Shown here one piece after another: positions 61,194 to 64,000 of a DNA stretch of 64,000 nucleotides. The stretch spans positions 2,418,001-2,482,000 of the forward strand of contig OZ241896.1 of NCBI GenBank assembly GCA_965203565.1, written 5' to 3'. Origin of the DNA: JAAXGX01 sp965203565 (GTDB lineage Bacteria; Acidobacteriota; Vicinamibacteria; Vicinamibacterales; UBA8438). The position numbers and the translations under genes were made by a program. Positions within the stretch are counted from its first letter, which is position 1. Each line of letters starts with the position of its first letter. Under the pieces are notes generated by a model, which ran no database searches, was not told the origin of the DNA, and saw only the letters and a list, made by a program, of their open reading frames with translations.

Positions 61194-62281
61194 GAGGCGT
61201 TCCGACTTTCCGAGGCCGCAGGCGACCCGATCGCCGCCGACCCCGCCCGAGAGTCGGCGTCAAGCCGATCCGCGCCTTCCCGCGCCAGCGTCCGCAGCCG
61301 CGCCAGACGCAGGCCGTCCTGCCCCATGAACGCCAAGCCCAGAACGGTGATCGGCCCGAACCACAACAGGTGCAGCACCAGTGCGGCGCCGACCGTCTGG
61401 TCGTCGGAGGCGCCGTACAGCACGGTCGCGCCCAACTGAAACGCCGCGTGATACCCGCCGATGCCGGCCGGCGTGGGCGCCGCCGCGCCGATCACGGCCA
61501 ACGCCATGAGGATCACCGAACCGGTCCACCGCAGCTCGATGCCGAAAGCCGCCGCCGCGCACCAGAGGCTCGCGGCCGTGGACGCCCACAGGGGAAACGA
61601 CCAGGCCAGCGCCGCCCCGACAGGCCGCACCCTGCGCGTAGCGGCCACCGCGTCGAGGAACCTCCGGACCGTCCCTCCGATGCGTGACCGCACGCGATGC
61701 GGCGCCCAGGACGTCAGTCGCAGCGACAGGCGCCCTGCCCGCTCCGGGTCATCCGCGACGGCGAAGAGGACGCCCAGCGCGCCCGCCGCGGCAAGACCGG
61801 AAATCAGCGCCGCCGTTTCGAGCGCCGCCAGCAGATCGCCGCTCGCCGCCGACGTTTGCGGACCGACGAGCATGATCGGCGCGGCGGCTCCCATGCAGAT
61901 GACGAACAGGTCGAGCAGCCGCTCGATCACGATCGTCGAGAAGACCGCGGCCGCGCTCATCCGCTCGCGCCGGGCGAGCAGCCAGGGCCGCACCAGTTCG
62001 CCCACGCGTCCCGGAAGCAGGGCGTTGGCCGCGAATCCCACTGCCGTGGCGCGCAGCGCCGACGGGAAGCTCGCCCGGCGCACCGGCCGGAGGAGAACCT
62101 GCCAGCGCACCACGCGCAGCAGGTACGCCGCAACCGAGAAGGCCGCCCCGGCCAGGAGCAGGTCCCGCCGCGCGGCGGCCAGCTCGCCCCACACCCGGCC
62201 CGGATTCGCGTTGCGGAGGAAGAACGCCATCAACCCGACGCCCAGAACGGTGATCGAGATGGTGCGGGCGTGGCGCCTCAT
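61190..62281 (-). CDS. LPG-synthase-TM / UPF0104 family membrane protein
   Basis: This 363-residue integral membrane protein has about eight segments and the UPF0104 signatures: LRVVRWQVLLRP, AVGFAANALLPGRVGELVRPWLL, FSTIVIERLLDLFVICMG and TPAGIGGYHAAFQLGATVLYG. This domain forms the flippase part of lysyl-phosphatidylglycerol synthases, and stand-alone versions are thought to move or modify lipids. The ATG at 62281 begins MRRHARTISITVLGVGLMA. The longer open frame upstream overlaps purC and is not real. The stop overlaps nrdR by four bases. Confidence 0.85.
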   Translation of the reverse strand: MRRHARTISITVLGVGLMAFFLRNANPGRVWGELAAARRDLLLAGAAFSVAAYLLRVVRWQVLLRPVRRASFPSALRATAVGFAANALLPGRVGELVRPWLLARRERMSAAAVFSTIVIERLLDLFVICMGAAAPIMLVGPQTSAASGDLLAALETAALISGLAAAGALGVLFAVADDPERAGRLSLRLTSWAPHRVRSRIGGTVRRFLDAVAATRRVRPVGAALAWSFPLWASTAASLWCAAAAFGIELRWTGSVILMALAVIGAAAPTPAGIGGYHAAFQLGATVLYGASDDQTVGAALVLHLLWFGPITVLGLAFMGQDGLRLARLRTLAREGADRLDADSRAGSAAIGSPAASESRNAS

Positions 62282-62452
62282 GGGACGTGACGGCCGGGCG
62301 GGCGCGCCCACTCTACTACAGATCGCCGCCGTCGGAGACGGCGCGCCGCGCGGCGGCGGAAATCTTCCCGGCCGGGCCGTTTCCTTCTTGCAGCCGAACC
62401 CGCTTGCCGATAAGCTACGCTGTCTTTCCTGCTCGTCGAGGCCGATTTGTCG

Positions 62453-63349
62453 ATGGCGTCTCCCGTTTTCGAAACTTCCTTCGCCGGCCTGACCGCGCAC
62501 CGCCGCGGCAAGGTCCGGGACCTGTACGAGGCCGGCGACCGCCTGCTGATGGTGGCCACCGACCGGATTTCGGCGTACGACTGCGTGCTCGGATCGGCGA
62601 TCCCCGACAAGGGGCGGGTGCTGACGCAACTCTCGGCGTTCTGGTTCAAGCGCACCCGGGAGATCGTGCCGAATCACATGGTGTCGATCGAACCTGCTGA
62701 ATTCCCGCCGGAGCTGCGCGCCGACCCGGACGTGCTGCGTGGGCGCTCGATGCTCGTGCGGCGAACGGACCCGCTTCCGATCGAGTGCGTGGCCCGGGGG
62801 TACCTGGCGGGCTCGGGATGGCGCGAGTACCGCGACACCGGGCGGGTCTGCGGCGTGGAGCTGCCGGAGGGACTGCGCGAATCGGACCGCTTGCCGCGGC
62901 CGATCTTCACGCCGGCGACCAAGGCCGAAAGCGGACACGACGTCAACATCAGCGAAGACGAAGCGGCGGAGCGTATCGGGCGGGACCTCACCGGCCGGCT
63001 CCGGGACCTGACGCTGGCGCTGTACTCGCACGGCGCGGCGCACGCGGAGGCGTGCGGCATCATCGTCGCCGACACGAAGTTCGAGTTCGGCCTCGCGCCG
63101 GACGGCGGCGAGATCATCCTGATCGACGAGGCGCTGACGCCCGATTCGTCGCGGTTCTGGCCGAAGGACCGCTACGCGCCGGGCGCGGCGCAGACCAGCT
63201 TCGACAAGCAGTACGTGCGCGACTACCTCGACGACGTCCAGTGGAACCGGCGTCCTCCGGCTCCGGAGCTTCCGCCGCCGGTCGTGAAGCGCACCCGGGA
63301 GAAGTACCTGGAAGCGTATCGGTTGCTCACGGGCGCAGCGCTCGGCTGA
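62453..63349 (+). CDS. purC: SAICAR synthase (phosphoribosylaminoimidazole-succinocarboxamide synthase)
   Basis: This 298-residue enzyme of purine synthesis joins CAIR and aspartate with ATP. It has GKVRDLYEAGDRLLMVATDRISAYD, PIECVARGYLAGSGWREY, FTPATKAESGHDVNISEDEA, IIVADTKFEFGLAPDGGEIILIDEALTPDSSRFW and DKQYVRDYL. It is the longer, bacterial/fungal-type form. The ATG at 62453 is preceded by GAGG. It is divergent from the flippase-like gene. Confidence 0.96.
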   Translation: MASPVFETSFAGLTAHRRGKVRDLYEAGDRLLMVATDRISAYDCVLGSAIPDKGRVLTQLSAFWFKRTREIVPNHMVSIEPAEFPPELRADPDVLRGRSMLVRRTDPLPIECVARGYLAGSGWREYRDTGRVCGVELPEGLRESDRLPRPIFTPATKAESGHDVNISEDEAAERIGRDLTGRLRDLTLALYSHGAAHAEACGIIVADTKFEFGLAPDGGEIILIDEALTPDSSRFWPKDRYAPGAAQTSFDKQYVRDYLDDVQWNRRPPAPELPPPVVKRTREKYLEAYRLLTGAALG

Positions 63350-63404
63350 CCCGTCGGCCATCCCGCCGCGGGCCAGGAGCCGCGGCAGCGAGAGGACCAG
63401 ACGC

Positions 63405-63614
63405 GTGCGGGAGAAACTCGACCGATTGATTGACGAAATGCTCAGCAAGGGAATCCATTACGACGACGCCCGGCAGGCGATTGAGCGGCGCTTCATCAGT
63501 CGGGCGCTCGCGCGCGCGAACGGCAACGTCGGCCGGGCGGCGGACCTCCTGGGAATTCACCGGAACACGCTGAGCCGAAAGATGACGGCGTACCGCCTCA
63601 AGCGCACGGCCTGA
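63405..63614 (+). CDS. Small Fis-type helix-turn-helix protein
   Basis: This 69-residue protein with a GTG start (AGGA eight bases upstream) consists of a short helical N-terminus and a Fis/NtrC-type DNA-binding C-terminus (RFISRALARANGNVGRAADLLGIHRNTLSRKMTAYRLK). The helix-turn-helix is close to that of NtrC-family activators, but the ATPase and receiver domains are absent, so it resembles a free-standing Fis. It lies 55 bp after purC and upstream of groES. Confidence 0.8.
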   Translation: MREKLDRLIDEMLSKGIHYDDARQAIERRFISRALARANGNVGRAADLLGIHRNTLSRKMTAYRLKRTA

Positions 63615-63645
63615 TCTTTTCGCTCCGCGAATCGCGCCGCCGGCC

Positions 63646-63673
63646 TTGACGCATGACCGCGTTCGGATATAAT
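63646..63673 (+). promoter_or_regulatory. Predicted sigma-70 promoter of groES
   Basis: TTGACG at 63646-63651 and a perfect TATAAT at 63668-63673 are 16 bp apart. The 95-base leader before the ATG contains GGGGTC at 63709 and GACCCC at 63728, which could form a hairpin. No CIRCE or HAIR repressor site is seen. Confidence 0.7.
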
Positions 63674-63768
63674 TGGCGCCCAGGTCGATCAACTGCTAGC
63701 AGCCGGGGTCAGGCAGGGCTTGCGCCCCGACCCCGCAACACCAACTTCTTGAAGGGAGTACGACGTTC

Positions 63769-64000
63769 ATGGCTGTCAAGGTTCGCCCACTCCACGACCG
63801 GCTCATCGTCGAGCGCATCGAGGAAACGGAACAGATGGTCGGCGGCATCATCATCCCCGACACCGCCAAGGAGAAGCCGCAGCAGGGGAAGGTCATCGCG
63901 GTCGGCAAGGGCAAGGTGAAGGATGACGGCACGGTGACCCCGCTCGACGTCGAGGCGGGCGACAAGGTGCTGTTCGGCAAGTACTCGGGGCAGGAGATCA
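63769..64000 (+). CDS. groES: Co-chaperonin GroES, 3' end outside the window
   Basis: The first 77 residues are visible: the start AVKVRPLHDRLIVERIEET, the mobile loop EQMVGGIIIPDTAKEKP and GKVIAVGKGKV follow the family closely. GroES caps the GroEL chamber during folding. AAGGGAG lies nine bases before the ATG. groEL is expected downstream, outside the window. Confidence 0.97.
   Translation, partial: MAVKVRPLHDRLIVERIEETEQMVGGIIIPDTAKEKPQQGKVIAVGKGKVKDDGTVTPLDVEAGDKVLFGKYSGQEI

Noticed and set aside
61190..63448. A 752-codon version of the UPF0104 membrane protein
   Set aside because: The N-terminal ~390 codons lie antisense to purC. The family N-terminus begins at the ATG at 62281.
63700..63768. 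CIRCE-type operator before groES
   Set aside because: No TTAGCACTC or GAGTGCTAA-like sequence is present; only a GGGGTC/GACCCC stem is visible.

Overview
The window is a high-GC bacterial chromosome segment. Several features suggest an Acidobacteriota genome of the Vicinamibacteria type: many secreted haem/copper monooxygenases, PQQ and NHL/SMP-30 beta-propellers, DUF3500, DUF4159 and CaiB/ACAD genes beside a compact housekeeping operon. This placement comes from family content, not a phylogenetic marker, and I hold it with moderate confidence.

Layout. (1) 1-10.5 kb is a defence island: a DUF1156 DNA methyltransferase (cut by the window edge), a DUF499 ATPase, an IetAS-type AAA ATPase plus subtilisin pair, and a DUF4143 ATPase. 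The subtilisin gene is broken by a 158-bp repeat. (2) 10.5-16 kb holds exported proteins: a frameshifted PQQ dehydrogenase, Uma2, DUF3500, an SMP-30-like lipoprotein and an NTF2-like protein. (3) 16-20.9 kb is a second defence locus: a BrnT-type toxin overlapping a 1522-residue protein that appears to join a YDFS-type antitoxin N-terminus to a sacsin-like GHKL ATPase and an SF2 helicase. (4) 20.9-31.6 kb is an array of four cytochrome-c/Cu-monooxygenase paralogues, three secreted beta-sandwich paralogues, an NHL propeller and a lectin-like protein. (5) 31.7-33.5 kb is a complete insertion sequence with a 5-bp target duplication. (6) 33.5-41.6 kb carries VOC, CaiB, acyl-CoA dehydrogenase, a cytochrome c'-like protein, CBS, DUF4159, a SpoIIE phosphatase and Hsp20. 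(7) 41.7-59.5 kb holds two tRNAs and a long minus-strand housekeeping run read from RDD/pgpA through cinA, plsY, gpsA, ftsY, ribD-ribE-ribBA, ffh, rpsP-khpA-rimM-trmD-rplS, rnhB, thiE and ribF to cysS and yraN. (8) 59.8-64 kb holds ftcD, nrdR, a flippase-like membrane protein, purC, a Fis-like protein and the start of groES.

The most striking non-genic feature is a dispersed 158-bp element. There are five full-length copies, one internally deleted copy and one decayed copy. It has about 15-bp terminal inverted repeats and a 10-bp inner inverted repeat, and four copies have clean 4-bp target duplications (TCAA, TATA, ATCA, CTAG). It behaves like a non-autonomous transposable element (MITE). 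Insertion plus target duplication adds 162 bp, exactly 54 codons. One copy splits ietS, two insert at stop codons and one supplies the TG of an extended -10 box. No matching transposase is present in the window.
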